Assembly: GCF_030159855.1 (NCBI RefSeq)
Contig: NZ_BSNG01000001.1
Span: 310,001-374,000, forward strand
Reading direction: 5' to 3'
Length of the DNA stretch: 64,000 nucleotides
Origin: Devosia yakushimensis
Lineage (GTDB): Bacteria > Pseudomonadota > Alphaproteobacteria > Rhizobiales > Devosiaceae
The position numbers and the translations under genes are program-made. Shown here piece by piece: positions 43,582 to 51,965 of this stretch. How positions within the stretch are numbered: position 1 is the stretch's first letter; every line of letters begins with the position of its first letter. The notes under the pieces are model-generated. The model did not search any database and was not told the origin of the DNA. It saw only the letters and a program-made list of their open reading frames with translations.

Positions 43582-44586
43582 CTAGATCGCCTTGCCGGCC
43601 GCGTCGAACCGATAGATGCGGGTTTGATCGGGCGTCAGATACACATCGTCGCCGTGCTCAAAAGTCTGGTCGCCATCGGTGCGGATGGTCATGAGGCCCA
43701 GGCCCTCAACCTGGACGTGCAGGAACGTGTCGCTGCCCAATTGTTCGGCGACACTGACCTTGCCCCTCCAGGCGCCGGCCTGTTGCTCCCGGCTGAGCTT
43801 GAAATGTTCGGGGCGGACGCCGATGGCATGGGCATTGTGCTTGGCGGCTTCGGGGCCATCGACGAAGTTCATTTTTGGCGAGCCGATAAAGCCGGCGACG
43901 AAGCGATTGGCGGGTTTGTTGTAGAGATCGAGCGGGGAGCCGAATTGCTCCACATTACCCGCGTTCAGCACGACGATGCGGTCGGCCATTGTCATGGCCT
44001 CTACCTGATCGTGGGTTACATAGATCATCGTGGTCTTGAGCTGCTGGTGCAGTTCGGTGATTTCGAGGCGCATGTTGACGCGCAGGGCGGCGTCGAGATT
44101 GGACAGGGGCTCATCGAACAGGAATGCCTTGGGCTCGCGCACGATGGCACGGCCGATGGCGACGCGCTGGCGCTGGCCGCCGGACAGGGCGCGCGGGCGG
44201 CGGTCGAGATAGGAAGAAAGGTTGAGCGTGCGGGCGGCGTATTCGACCTTCTGGTCGATCACTTCCTTTGATGCCTTGGCCATTTTGAGCGGGAAGGCGA
44301 TGTTGTCGCGCACGGTCATGTGGGGATAGAGCGCATAGGACTGGAACACCATGGCGAGGCCCCGGCGCGCCGGTGGCGCCTTGGTCATGTCCTGGCCGTC
44401 GAGCAGGATGGTGCCGGATGTGGTGTCTTCGAGCCCGGCGATGAGGCGGAGCAGAGTGGACTTGCCGCAACCGGATGGCCCGACGAAGACGACGAATTCG
44501 CCATCATTGATCTCAAGTGAAATGTCCGGGATGACCTGGACTTCGCCGAAGGACTTGTTGACGTGGGAGAGTTGGATGGAACCCAT
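43582..44586 (-). CDS. Sugar/polyol ABC transporter ATP-binding protein (UgpC/MsmK type)
   Basis: A 334-residue ATPase with Walker A GPSGCGKST, signature LSGGQRQRVAIGRAI, Walker B AFLFDEPLSNLDA and a C-terminal TOBE/MOP domain (about 235-330). It energises the polyol permeases encoded upstream. Being nearest to MalK/SmoK types, it could also serve other sugar importers. Confidence 0.94.
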   Translation of the reverse strand: MGSIQLSHVNKSFGEVQVIPDISLEINDGEFVVFVGPSGCGKSTLLRLIAGLEDTTSGTILLDGQDMTKAPPARRGLAMVFQSYALYPHMTVRDNIAFPLKMAKASKEVIDQKVEYAARTLNLSSYLDRRPRALSGGQRQRVAIGRAIVREPKAFLFDEPLSNLDAALRVNMRLEITELHQQLKTTMIYVTHDQVEAMTMADRIVVLNAGNVEQFGSPLDLYNKPANRFVAGFIGSPKMNFVDGPEAAKHNAHAIGVRPEHFKLSREQQAGAWRGKVSVAEQLGSDTFLHVQVEGLGLMTIRTDGDQTFEHGDDVYLTPDQTRIYRFDAAGKAI

Positions 44587-44628
44587 TTTTCAGTGGTCCT
44601 TTGTCGACGACATATGGGGGGCAGGATT

Positions 44629-44767
44629 CTTCTTACCTCTCCCTTTGGGGGAGAGGTCGGAGCGCAGCGACGGGTGAGGGGGCCTTTTCTGGGTCAAATG
44701 TTGGGGGAAGGCCCCCTCACCCGCCCCAAGAGGGGCGACCTCTCCCCCAGAGGGAGAGGTGAAGAAA
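44629..44767. repeat. Large palindromic repeat between permease and ATPase genes
   Basis: Nested inverted arms: outer TTACCTCTCCC (from 44633) pairs with GGGAGAGGTGAAG (to about 44764), inner GAGGGGGCC (about 44676) pairs with GGCCCCCTC (about 44710). It fills most of the 191-base gap. Confidence 0.75.
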
Positions 44768-44777
44768 GCAAGGACCA

Positions 44778-45608
44778 TCATTTCACCGCTCCAAATGTCA
44801 GGCCGCGGACGAGTTGTTTCTGGCTGAACCAGCCCATGAGCAGGATGGGCGCGATGGCCAGCAGCGAAGCGGCCGAGAGTTTGGCGAGGAAGAGGCCCTG
44901 GGGCGAGGAGAAGGAGGAGATGAAGGCGGTGAGTGTGCCGGCGCGGCCCGAGGTCAGGGTGATGGTCCAGAAGGCTTCGTTCCAGGCCAGGATCACATTG
45001 AGCAGGAGCGTCGAGGCAATGCCGGGGACGGCCATGGGGACGAGGACGTGGACGATTTCGTTCCACAGCTCGGCGCCATCCATGCGGGCGGCTTCCAGGA
45101 TATCGACCGGGATTTCCTTGAAATAGGTATAGAGCATCCAGATGATGATCGGCAGGTTGATCAGCGTCATGATCAGGGTCAGGCCATGCACGGTATCGAG
45201 CAGGCGCAGGTCGCGGAAGATCAGGTAGATCGGGATCAACACGCCCACGGCGGGCATCATCTTGGTGGAGAGCATCCACATCAGCACGTCCTTGGTGCGC
45301 TTGGTGGGCGCAAAGGCCATGGCCCAGGCGGCGGGGATGGCGATGGCCAGGCCCAACAGGGTGGAGCCCACCGAGACCAGGATCGAATTGATGGCATGCT
45401 TGATATAGTCGGAGCGATCCTGCACGGCCGAGAAGTTTTCCAGCGTGAACGTCTCGGGCAAGAAGGTGGGCCGGGCGGCAATGGCTTCGGCCTCGGTTTT
45501 GAACGCGGTGAGGATCGTCCACAGGATGGGCGAGAACAGCAGGAGCGCGACAATCCAGGCGAGGGCGGTGAAGCCGATCCGGGTCTGGGTGGAGACGGTG
45601 CGGGCCAT
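44778..45608 (-). CDS. Polyol/sugar ABC transporter permease (MalG type)
   Basis: A 276-residue inner-membrane permease with six helices and the EAA loop DILEAARMDGAELWNEIVHVLVP. It pairs with the permease encoded immediately upstream (11-base gap) to form the channel. The Arg-rich N-terminus precedes the first helix at about residue 12. Confidence 0.93.
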   Translation of the reverse strand: MARTVSTQTRIGFTALAWIVALLLFSPILWTILTAFKTEAEAIAARPTFLPETFTLENFSAVQDRSDYIKHAINSILVSVGSTLLGLAIAIPAAWAMAFAPTKRTKDVLMWMLSTKMMPAVGVLIPIYLIFRDLRLLDTVHGLTLIMTLINLPIIIWMLYTYFKEIPVDILEAARMDGAELWNEIVHVLVPMAVPGIASTLLLNVILAWNEAFWTITLTSGRAGTLTAFISSFSSPQGLFLAKLSAASLLAIAPILLMGWFSQKQLVRGLTFGAVK

Positions 45609-45619
45609 TGTCGTGCCTC

Positions 45620-46492
45620 CTAAGCGTCCAGGTTCTTGCCAACAGCGCGCATCAGGAAGAATGCGACGATATTGGCGATGATGACGGCCACCACGCCGCC
45701 GGCCGAACCGGCGCCGATGTCGTTGGAGAGGATACCGGTGCGGAACACGAGGAAGGCGATATTGGTGGAGGCATAGCCGGGGCCGCCGCCGGTGGTAACG
45801 CGAATCTCAGCGAAAATGCCGAGCAGGAAGATGGTCTGGATCAGGATGACAATGGTGATCGCCCGGGCCATATGCGGCAGGATGATATAGTAGAAGCGGT
45901 TGAGCGCATTGGCGCCGTCCATTTCGGCGGCTTCGCGCTGTTCTTCGGACAGCGATTGCAGCGCGGTCAGCAGGATCAGCGTGGCGAAGGGCAGCCATTG
46001 CCAGGCGACGATGACGATCACCGAAAACAGCGGATATTGATTGAACCAATCGACGGGTTGGAGGCCAAATGCCTTCCACAGATGACCCAGCATGCCATAG
46101 CCGGGATGCATGAAGCCGTTCTTCCAGATTAGCGCCGCGACGGGCGGCATGACGAAGAAGGGCGAGATGACCAGAATGCGCAAAATGCCCTGGCCCCAGA
46201 TGGGCTGATCGAGCAGCAGCGCCAGCAGGATGCCGCCAATAACGGTGATCAGCAGCACGCCGCCGACCAGGATCAGGGTATTGACCAGCGACTGGGTGAA
46301 GCTGGGATCGCCGATGACGTAGATATAGTTCGCCCAGCCGGCAAAGCCGGTCATCATCGGGTTGATCAGGCTATAGTTCTGGAAGCTGAACCACAGGGTC
46401 ATCACCAGCGGGACGATCATCCAGATCAGCAGCACGATGACGGCAGGCGCCATCATGATGCGGGAGAGCGTACGGGTTTGGGCGGTGGCCAT
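45620..46492 (-). CDS. Polyol/sugar ABC transporter permease (MalF type)
   Basis: A 290-residue permease with about six helices and the EAA loop EQREAAEMDGANALNRFYYIILP. The start is the ATG at 46492 (MATAQTRTL); the open frame extends into a palindromic repeat upstream and that extension is not coding-like. Confidence 0.92.
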   Translation of the reverse strand: MATAQTRTLSRIMMAPAVIVLLIWMIVPLVMTLWFSFQNYSLINPMMTGFAGWANYIYVIGDPSFTQSLVNTLILVGGVLLITVIGGILLALLLDQPIWGQGILRILVISPFFVMPPVAALIWKNGFMHPGYGMLGHLWKAFGLQPVDWFNQYPLFSVIVIVAWQWLPFATLILLTALQSLSEEQREAAEMDGANALNRFYYIILPHMARAITIVILIQTIFLLGIFAEIRVTTGGGPGYASTNIAFLVFRTGILSNDIGAGSAGGVVAVIIANIVAFFLMRAVGKNLDA

Positions 46493-46518
46493 GCTTGTGA
46501 TCCCGAGGTGACGGAGGG

Positions 46519-46631
46519 AACCCCCTCCCTGGCCCTCCCCACAAGGGGGAGGGTGACTGCGGTGGTTGTGGCGAGATGGTGCCACGGAGTGGAGATCACC
46601 CTCCCCCTAGTGGGGAGGGAAGGGAGGGGTG
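46519..46631. repeat. Palindromic repeat downstream of the polyol-binding protein gene
   Basis: Inverted arms of AACCCCCTCCCTGGCC type (from 46519) and GGGAGGGAAGGGAGGGGT type (to 46631), each with its own hairpin. It lies downstream of the binding-protein gene before the first permease, next to a CCGCCCGG/CCGGGCGG stem at 46670-46705. Confidence 0.72.
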
Positions 46632-46721
46632 CAATGCATCCCCACACTCATGCGTTGCAGTTGGCGAGACCGCCCGGCCTCCAGAGGGGACCTTTGACCG
46701 GGCGGGTTCGGCTTTGGAGGC

Positions 46722-48032
46722 CTACTTGATGTACCCGGCGCGGGTCATGTCGCGGGTGGTGGCGTCCTGGGCCTGGGCCAGGGCGTCATCGGCCGACATC
46801 TGGCCGGCGAGAGCGGCCGAGAAGAGCTGGCCGACATTGGTGGCGATGCCGGCGAACTCGGGAATGGCCACGAATTGCACCCCGGTATAGGGCACGGGCT
46901 TGACGGTGGGCTCGCTCGGATTGGCCGAATTGATCGAATCCAGCGTCATCTTGGCGAAGGGCGCGGCGGCTTGGTATTCGGCGTTTTCGTAAAGCGAGGT
47001 GCGGGTGCCCGGAGGCACGTTGGCCCAGCCATCCTGTGCGGCGACGGTATCGAGATAGGCCTTGTTGGTCGCCCAATCGATGAACTTTTCGGCGGCCTCG
47101 GCATTCTGGCTGCTCTTGGGGATGGCCAGCGACCAGGCCCAGAGCCAGTTGCCGCGCTTGCCCAGGCCATTATCGGGCGCCAGGGCAAAGCCGACCTGGT
47201 CGGCGACGGTTGAATCATTGGGGTTGATGACGAAGGAGGCGGCGACGGTGGCGTCGATCCACATGCCGCACTTGCCCTGCTGGAACAGGGTCAGGTTTTC
47301 GTTGAAGCCGTTGGACGAGGCGCCGGCGGGGCCGGCATCGGCCATGAGGCCCAGATAGGTATCGAGGGTCGATTTCCATTCGGGCTGATCGAACTGGGGC
47401 TTCCAGCTTTCGTCGAACCAGCGGGCGCCGAAGGAATTGGACATGGCTGTCAGGAAGGCCATGTTCTCGCCCCAGCCAGCCTTGCCGCGCAGGCAGATGC
47501 CGTTGATGTCATTGGCGCGATCGGTCATGGCGCGGGCGGCCTGGCCGATGAATTCCCAGGTGGGGGCGTCGGGCATGGTCAGGCCCGCCTTTTCCATCAG
47601 GTCCTTGCGATACATGACCATGGAGCTTTCGCCATAGAAGGGGGCTGCATAGAGCTTGCCCTCATAGGAGAGGCCATCGCGGATGGGGGGCAGCAGGTCG
47701 TCGACGTCATAGGCGGCGTCGGCGCTGAGGCCATCGAGCGGGACCAGCCAGCCCTGCTTGGCCCAGATCGGGGCTTCATAGGTGCCGATGGTCATCACGT
47801 CATATTGGCCGCCATTGGTGGCGATGTCGGTGGTGACGTTCTGGCGCAGGGTATTTTCTTCGAGCACGACCCAATTGAGTTCGATGCCGGTATCGGCGGT
47901 GAAGGCGGACGACAGGCCCTGCATGCGGACCATGTCGCCATTGTTCACAGTGGCAATGGTGAGGGTCTGCGCGGACGCGGATGTGGCAAGCGCGAGCGTC
48001 AAGGCGCTCACGAAAAGCGGTGTCAGTTTCAT
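46722..48032 (-). CDS. Polyol/sugar ABC transporter substrate-binding protein
   Basis: A 436-residue periplasmic cluster 1 binding protein with a signal peptide ending in SASAQ (about residue 22). Typical stretches are NGGQYDVMTIGTYEAPIWAKQGWLVPL and LTLFQQGKCGMWIDATVAASFV. GGGAGGAA lies before the ATG. With the dehydrogenase, phosphatase and kinase downstream it probably binds a polyol such as mannitol, sorbitol or arabitol. Confidence 0.92.
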   Translation of the reverse strand: MKLTPLFVSALTLALATSASAQTLTIATVNNGDMVRMQGLSSAFTADTGIELNWVVLEENTLRQNVTTDIATNGGQYDVMTIGTYEAPIWAKQGWLVPLDGLSADAAYDVDDLLPPIRDGLSYEGKLYAAPFYGESSMVMYRKDLMEKAGLTMPDAPTWEFIGQAARAMTDRANDINGICLRGKAGWGENMAFLTAMSNSFGARWFDESWKPQFDQPEWKSTLDTYLGLMADAGPAGASSNGFNENLTLFQQGKCGMWIDATVAASFVINPNDSTVADQVGFALAPDNGLGKRGNWLWAWSLAIPKSSQNAEAAEKFIDWATNKAYLDTVAAQDGWANVPPGTRTSLYENAEYQAAAPFAKMTLDSINSANPSEPTVKPVPYTGVQFVAIPEFAGIATNVGQLFSAALAGQMSADDALAQAQDATTRDMTRAGYIK

Positions 48033-48076
48033 CGATTTCCTCCCGAACCAGAACGGGCATTTGTTCCAGTCATGGG

Positions 48077-48093
48077 CAAATACTCACATATTG
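48077..48093. promoter_or_regulatory. Candidate operator of the polyol operon
   Basis: CAAATA and TATTG arms spaced by six bases form an imperfect dyad 45 bases upstream of the binding-protein start. A separate perfect palindrome AAACGTTT lies at 48147-48154. Either could be bound by the SorC-type regulator encoded upstream; evidence is weak. Confidence 0.3.
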
Positions 48094-48193
48094 GGCGGCA
48101 GAGTCAAGCGTGTGCAGCGCCGGGGTGGTGGCGCGGCGGGTGCAGAAAACGTTTACGGAAGGGCGGTTCTGGTTTTAGATCAAAGGCTTGTGG

Positions 48194-49147
48194 CTAGGCC
48201 AAAAGACCTTCGGCGGTGGTCTCGTCGGTGATGATGCCGTTAACCAGGCGGCGGTTGAGGGTGGCGCGGATGCCGGGCAATTTTTTGCGGCCCATGGCAA
48301 TTGCTACGACGAGGGAGTGTTCGCGCGAAGGAATCGGGGCGGAGGCGACGCGCTCATTGGTGAGGCCTTCGATGAGCTTGCCATCAGCGTCAAAGCTCCA
48401 GCCGCAGATTTCCCCGACCGCGCCGGCCTTTTGCAGGGCCTTGAGCTCGTCGTCGGTGATGAAGCCGTCGAGATAGAGCGGGGCGTCGGGGCCGATTTCG
48501 CCGACGCCGACAAAGGTGACATTGGCCTGGGCGGCCAGGGCCAGGGTATCGCGGATCATGGGCTGGGTATGCAGCATTTCGCGTTCGCGGGCCGAGGAGG
48601 CGATGACGGGCAGGGGCATGGGGAAGCTGCGCGCCTTGACGGTGTCGGCAACGTTGAAAATGACGTTGTAGAAGGCGGCCGAACCATCGGGGGCGATATT
48701 GCCGGTGAGGGAAACGACCTTGTGATGCGGGCATTCCATGGGCATGAGCTGCTCGATGGCGGCCTTGAGCGTGCGGCCGGTGCCGATGGCCATGACGATG
48801 GGGTCGGTGCGCTTGAGCCAGCGTTCGATTTCGGCGGCGGCGGCTTCGGCGAGGCCGATCGTGGTGGAGGTGCTGGCGGGGTCGGAGGGGACGATTTCGA
48901 CCAGGTCGAGCGCGAAGCGGGATTTCAGGCGCGCGGCGAGGTCCATGCAGCGGCCGATGGGGTGGTCGAGGCGGACCTTGATCAGGCCCTCGCTGACCGA
49001 GAGCGAGACGAGGCGCTGGGCGGATTGGCGGGAAATGCCGAGCTTGGCGGCGATCTCTTCCTGGGTATTGCCGGCGACGTAATAGAGCCAGCCGGCCCGC
49101 GCGGCGTCGTCGAGCCGCGTGCTGGGGCTATCGGTTTTGTTGGCCAT
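48194..49147 (-). CDS. SorC/DeoR-type sugar-responsive transcriptional regulator
   Basis: A 317-residue regulator: N-terminal helix-turn-helix (YYVAGNTQEEIAAKLGISRQSAQRL, about 22-46) and a C-terminal sugar-phosphate-binding domain (about 60-317) with IGTGRTLKAAI and VSLTGNIAPDG. It is codirectional with, and 161 bases upstream of, the polyol-binding protein gene and probably controls this operon through a polyol or phosphorylated inducer. Confidence 0.9.
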   Translation of the reverse strand: MANKTDSPSTRLDDAARAGWLYYVAGNTQEEIAAKLGISRQSAQRLVSLSVSEGLIKVRLDHPIGRCMDLAARLKSRFALDLVEIVPSDPASTSTTIGLAEAAAAEIERWLKRTDPIVMAIGTGRTLKAAIEQLMPMECPHHKVVSLTGNIAPDGSAAFYNVIFNVADTVKARSFPMPLPVIASSAREREMLHTQPMIRDTLALAAQANVTFVGVGEIGPDAPLYLDGFITDDELKALQKAGAVGEICGWSFDADGKLIEGLTNERVASAPIPSREHSLVVAIAMGRKKLPGIRATLNRRLVNGIITDETTAEGLLA

Positions 49148-49237
49148 GCCGGTTCCTCGGATTCATGCGGCGGGATATTGGGGCGAGGGGGGTGTTGCTG
49201 CAAGGGGAATGCGATGCTGGGGCACCCACGGAACAGC

Positions 49238-49337
49238 ACCTCCCCCTCGACGGGGGAGGTTGGGAGGGGGTGTTGAGAGCCGCGATATTGGGGCCAACCG
49301 CCCCCCTCCCTGACCCTCCCCGCGAGGGGGAGGGTGA
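49238..49337. repeat. Palindromic repeat between two regulator genes
   Basis: Two CTCCCC/GGGGAGG-type hairpins (near 49239 and 49314) with inverted inner flanks (GTTGGGAGGGGG and CCCCCCTCCCTGAC). It occupies the centre of the 234-base gap 49148-49381, which otherwise shows nothing. Confidence 0.7.
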
Positions 49338-49381
49338 CGACTGAGAATTTAGTGGGCTAGTGCCCTGTGCTTCCACTATCC

Positions 49382-50143
49382 CTATGCTTTAGGCAAGCCC
49401 TGTCGCAATTGGGTCAGGGCGGTGCGGATGTCGCGTTCGGTGTCCTTGAGGTGCAAGCGCATGGCTTCGGCGGCGGCGCGGCCATTGCCCTGACGGATGC
49501 AGTCGAGGATGCGTTGATGGGCTTCGATGGTGTGGGCGAGGGTGTGCCCGCGCTGTTCATGGCCGCGGCGGCTGATGAAAAAGCCTTCACGCAGGGGCTG
49601 GGCCATGGCTTCGAAGAGAAAACCCAGGACGCGATTGCCGCTGGCCAGCGCGATGGCCTCGTGGAAGCCCACATCATAGGTGTGGAATTGCAGCTCGCGC
49701 TCGGGGGTGTCGAGGCCCAGCGCGAGCGTTTCGCGCATGCCTTCAAGGGCGCTTTCAATGGCCGTCTGGCCGGCGCGGGTAGAGCGCTTGGCGGCCAGGG
49801 TTGCCGATTGGACTTCGAGCGATAGCCGCACTTCGACAAGGTCGAACAAGCCCTTGGGATCGTAGCGGATCAGCGAGGTGAGGAAGTCGGCAAAGGCGGC
49901 GCCATCGGGCTCGCGCACCACGGCGCGGCGGCCGCGGGCCAGCTCGAGCAGGCCGCGCCCTTCAAGCAGCTTGACCGCCTCGCGAATGGTGAGGCGGCTG
50001 ACATCGTAGCGCGCCGCCAATTCGGCCTCGCTAGGCAGGCTGGTGCCGGGCACCAGCTCGCCCAGAATCATGTTCGCCAGGTCGTCCGCAACCACGCTTG
50101 CCGCCGATTGATCGGAGCGAGCCTCTCCCTCGTGAGTGACCAC
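49382..50143 (-). CDS. FadR/GntR-family regulator divergent from chvE
   Basis: A 253-residue FadR-subfamily regulator with winged-helix (SEAELAARYDVSRLTIREAVKLLEGRGLLEL, about 37-67) and an FCD ligand-binding domain rich in metal-binding His (HTYDVGFHEAI, HIEAH-like at the end). GGAGG lies just before the GTG start at 50143. It is divergent from the chvE locus, and a sequence found in front of both genes is a candidate operator, so it probably represses chvE and itself. Confidence 0.9.
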   Translation of the reverse strand: MVTHEGEARSDQSAASVVADDLANMILGELVPGTSLPSEAELAARYDVSRLTIREAVKLLEGRGLLELARGRRAVVREPDGAAFADFLTSLIRYDPKGLFDLVEVRLSLEVQSATLAAKRSTRAGQTAIESALEGMRETLALGLDTPERELQFHTYDVGFHEAIALASGNRVLGFLFEAMAQPLREGFFISRRGHEQRGHTLAHTIEAHQRILDCIRQGNGRAAAEAMRLHLKDTERDIRTALTQLRQGLPKA

Positions 50144-50157
50144 TTCCCCTCCTGATA

Positions 50158-50169
50158 TCTGATACCTTT
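50158..50169 (-). promoter_or_regulatory. Candidate GntR operator at the regulator promoter
   Basis: Minus-strand AAAGGTATCAGA (complement of 50158-50169), directly continued as TATCAGG so that TATC-A-GATA forms a dyad. It sits just upstream of the GntR gene's GGAGG. The identical 12-mer occurs on the plus strand at 50321-50332. Confidence 0.55.
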
Positions 50170-50320
50170 ACATCTGTTGGGGCCATTGAACGGCTTCTCG
50201 GACAGATTCCTCCCGAAGGCATGGCGGACGATATAGCGCGTTGTGGCGCGCTGCAACTGCAACAATCGTCTGGTATGGCACACAGGCTTGTTAGCCAGGC
50301 GCGGCGGAAGCGGCTTTACA

Positions 50321-50332
50321 AAAGGTATCAGA
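50321..50332 (+). promoter_or_regulatory. Candidate GntR operator at the chvE promoter
   Basis: The plus-strand copy of AAAGGTATCAGA, placed immediately before TATTCT (50334-50339), the likely -10 box of the first chvE gene. A repressor here would block the promoter. Confidence 0.55.
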
Positions 50333-50351
50333 CTATTCTAGCTTCCGGACG

Positions 50352-50384
50352 TGGGCTTGGGAGGGCCCAAACGGCATTGCCGTT
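50352..50384 (+). ncRNA. Structured 5' leader of the first chvE gene
   Basis: Two tandem hairpins: TGGGC/GCCCA (50352-50356, 50365-50369) with loop TTGGGAGG, then AACGGC/GCCGTT (50370-50375, 50379-50384). They begin within about 10 bases of the predicted transcript start. The first hairpin recurs in the leader of the second chvE gene. Confidence 0.45.
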
Positions 50385-50401
50385 CCTTGTGGAGGATTTT
50401 C

Positions 50402-50536
50402 ATGCAGCGACGACCAAGTGTGTGCGTCCGGGTGTCAGCCCGGCGGTCACCCGTTGTGGAATCGATGCCGGTTTCCGGTGGTTCCGCCCTGCATGTCGAA
50501 CCAGCTCTCCCTGACGACCATTCCAAGGCTTTATGA
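50402..50536 (+). CDS. Small upstream ORF in the chvE leader
   Basis: A 44-codon frame starting at ATG 50402 with GGAGG (50391-50395) six bases upstream, the best ribosome-binding site of the leader. The predicted peptide starts MQRRPSVCVRVSARRSPVVE and is Arg- and Ser-rich. It ends 28 bases before the chvE GTG. It may be a regulatory leader peptide or a small protein; there is no match I recognise. Confidence 0.4.
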   Translation: MQRRPSVCVRVSARRSPVVESMPVSGGSALHVEPALPDDHSKAL

Positions 50537-50564
50537 ACTCGAAAGACAAAAAGGGAGTCGAGAC

Positions 50565-51638
50565 GTGAAGGTTTTCAAGACGCTTGCCACCGTGCTGGCC
50601 GTCGGCGCCATGGCGCTGACCGCTTCGACTGCGGTCTTCGCCCAGGACAAGGGCCAGATCGGCATCGCCATGCCGACCCAGTCGTCGCTGCGCTGGATCT
50701 CGGACGGTAACGAACTCAAGGCGGCCCTCGAGGCCAAGGGCTATACGATCGACCTGCAATATGCGGAAGACGATATCCCCAACCAGCTGGCCCAGATCGA
50801 AAACATGGTCACCAAGGGCGTCAAAGCGCTGGTGATTGCCTCGATCGACGGCACCACGCTCAGCGCCGTGCTGCAGCAGGCCGCCGATGCCGGCATCAAG
50901 GTCATCGCCTATGACCGCCTGATCCGCGATACGCCGAATGTGGACTATTACACCACGTTCGACAATTTCCAGGTCGGCGTGCTGCAGGCCAATTCGATCC
51001 TCAAGGGTCTGGGCTATCCGGAAAAGCAGGGTCCGTTCAATATCGAGCTGTTCGGCGGTTCGCCCGACGACAACAACGCCTTCTTCTTCTATGACGGCGC
51101 CATGAGCGTGCTGCAGCCGCTGATCGATTCCGGCGTGCTGGTGGTCAAGTCCGGCCAGATGGGCATGGATACCGTGGGTACCCTGCGTTGGGACGGTGCT
51201 GTCGCCCAGGCGCGCATGGACAATATCCTCTCGGCCAACTACTCGGACGGTTCGCGTGTCGATGCGGTCCTGGCTCCCTATGACGGGCTGAGCCGCGGCA
51301 TCATCTCCTCGCTGCGCGGCATCGGCTACGGCACTGCCGACCAGCCCTGGCCGATCATTTCGGGCCAGGACGCGGAAGCTCCGTCGGTCAAGGCGATCAT
51401 TGCCGGCGAGCAGTACTCGACCGTCTACAAGGACACCCGTGAGCTGGCTCGCGTCACCGGCGACCTGGTCGACACCGTGCTGAGCGGCGGTACGCCGGAA
51501 GGCCTCGACACCACGACCTACAACAATGGCGTCAAGGTCGTGCCGTCGATCCTGCTGACCCCCTATGAAGTCGACAAGTCGAACTACCAGGAACTGGTTG
51601 TCGACTCCGGCTACATCAAGGCGGAAGACCTGCAGTAA
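50565..51638 (+). CDS. chvE: ChvE-like multiple sugar-binding protein (first copy)
   Basis: A 357-residue periplasmic binding protein with signal peptide ending in AVFAQ (about residue 25) and the core of Agrobacterium ChvE: DLQYAEDDIPNQLAQIENMV, KVIAYDRLIRDT, FGGSPDDNNAFFFYDGAMSV, SGQDAEAPSVKAIIAGEQYS. ChvE binds galactose, glucose, arabinose, xylose and related sugars. The start is the GTG at 50565 with GGGAG upstream; the frame stays open 147 bases further up but without a signal peptide. A near-identical second copy of the same length follows 494 bases downstream. Confidence 0.93.
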   Translation: MKVFKTLATVLAVGAMALTASTAVFAQDKGQIGIAMPTQSSLRWISDGNELKAALEAKGYTIDLQYAEDDIPNQLAQIENMVTKGVKALVIASIDGTTLSAVLQQAADAGIKVIAYDRLIRDTPNVDYYTTFDNFQVGVLQANSILKGLGYPEKQGPFNIELFGGSPDDNNAFFFYDGAMSVLQPLIDSGVLVVKSGQMGMDTVGTLRWDGAVAQARMDNILSANYSDGSRVDAVLAPYDGLSRGIISSLRGIGYGTADQPWPIISGQDAEAPSVKAIIAGEQYSTVYKDTRELARVTGDLVDTVLSGGTPEGLDTTTYNNGVKVVPSILLTPYEVDKSNYQELVVDSGYIKAEDLQ

Positions 51639-51658
51639 GCCGGCTTCTGACGCAAAGG

Positions 51659-51678
51659 GCCCCGCGGTGACGCGGGGC
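51659..51678 (+). terminator. Hairpin after the first chvE gene
   Basis: GCCCCGCG (51659-51666) and CGCGGGGC (51671-51678) make a perfect 8-base stem with loop GTGA, 20 bases after the chvE stop. It is followed by only a weak T stretch, so it may end or stabilise the mRNA. Confidence 0.65.
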
Positions 51679-51712
51679 TCATTCCGTTGGGGTGTTTGCG
51701 TGCACTGATCTG

Positions 51713-51827
51713 CCTCCCTCCCCCTTGAGGGGAGGGATTGAGGGTGGGGGTGCTGAGTTGTCCACCGACATTGAGCAAATGGATGTCGCAGCACCCCCAC
51801 CCTAGCCCTCCCCTCAAGGGGGAGGGG
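51713..51827. repeat. Palindromic repeat between the two chvE genes
   Basis: Arms GAGGGTGGGGGTGCTGA (51750 region) and AGCACCCCCACCCTAG (51790 region) are near-perfect inverted copies, flanked by CTCCCCCTTGAGGGGAG-type hairpins. It lies in the 494-base gap 51639-52132, which also holds the terminator hairpin and the second chvE promoter and leader. Confidence 0.78.
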
Positions 51828-51929
51828 ACGGCATCGGGGCTCTCTGGCCTCTCGGGCCTCGGTTCGGCTTTGTAACAATCTGTGGCTGATCGAAATAAAT
51901 GCAAGATCGATGCACGTACCTCAAATTTC

Positions 51930-51958
51930 TTGCGAACGGTTCGGCCGTGCCATATTCT
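51930..51958 (+). promoter_or_regulatory. chvE: Sigma-70-like promoter of the second chvE gene
   Basis: TTGCGA (51930-51935) and TATTCT (51953-51958) with a 17-base spacer. TATTCT is shared with the first chvE promoter. Transcription would start near 51965, just before the conserved hairpin. Confidence 0.6.
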
Positions 51959-51965
51959 GACGATG

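Noticed and set aside
50418..50564. In-frame upstream extension of the first ChvE-like protein
   Set aside because: A GTG with GGGAG and a normal signal peptide begins at 50565; the extension would place residues before the signal peptide.
43351..51827. Recurring C-rich/G-rich blocks read as a CRISPR array or insertion sequence
   Set aside because: The blocks are dispersed between genes, are not regularly spaced direct repeats, and carry no transposase or spacer pattern.
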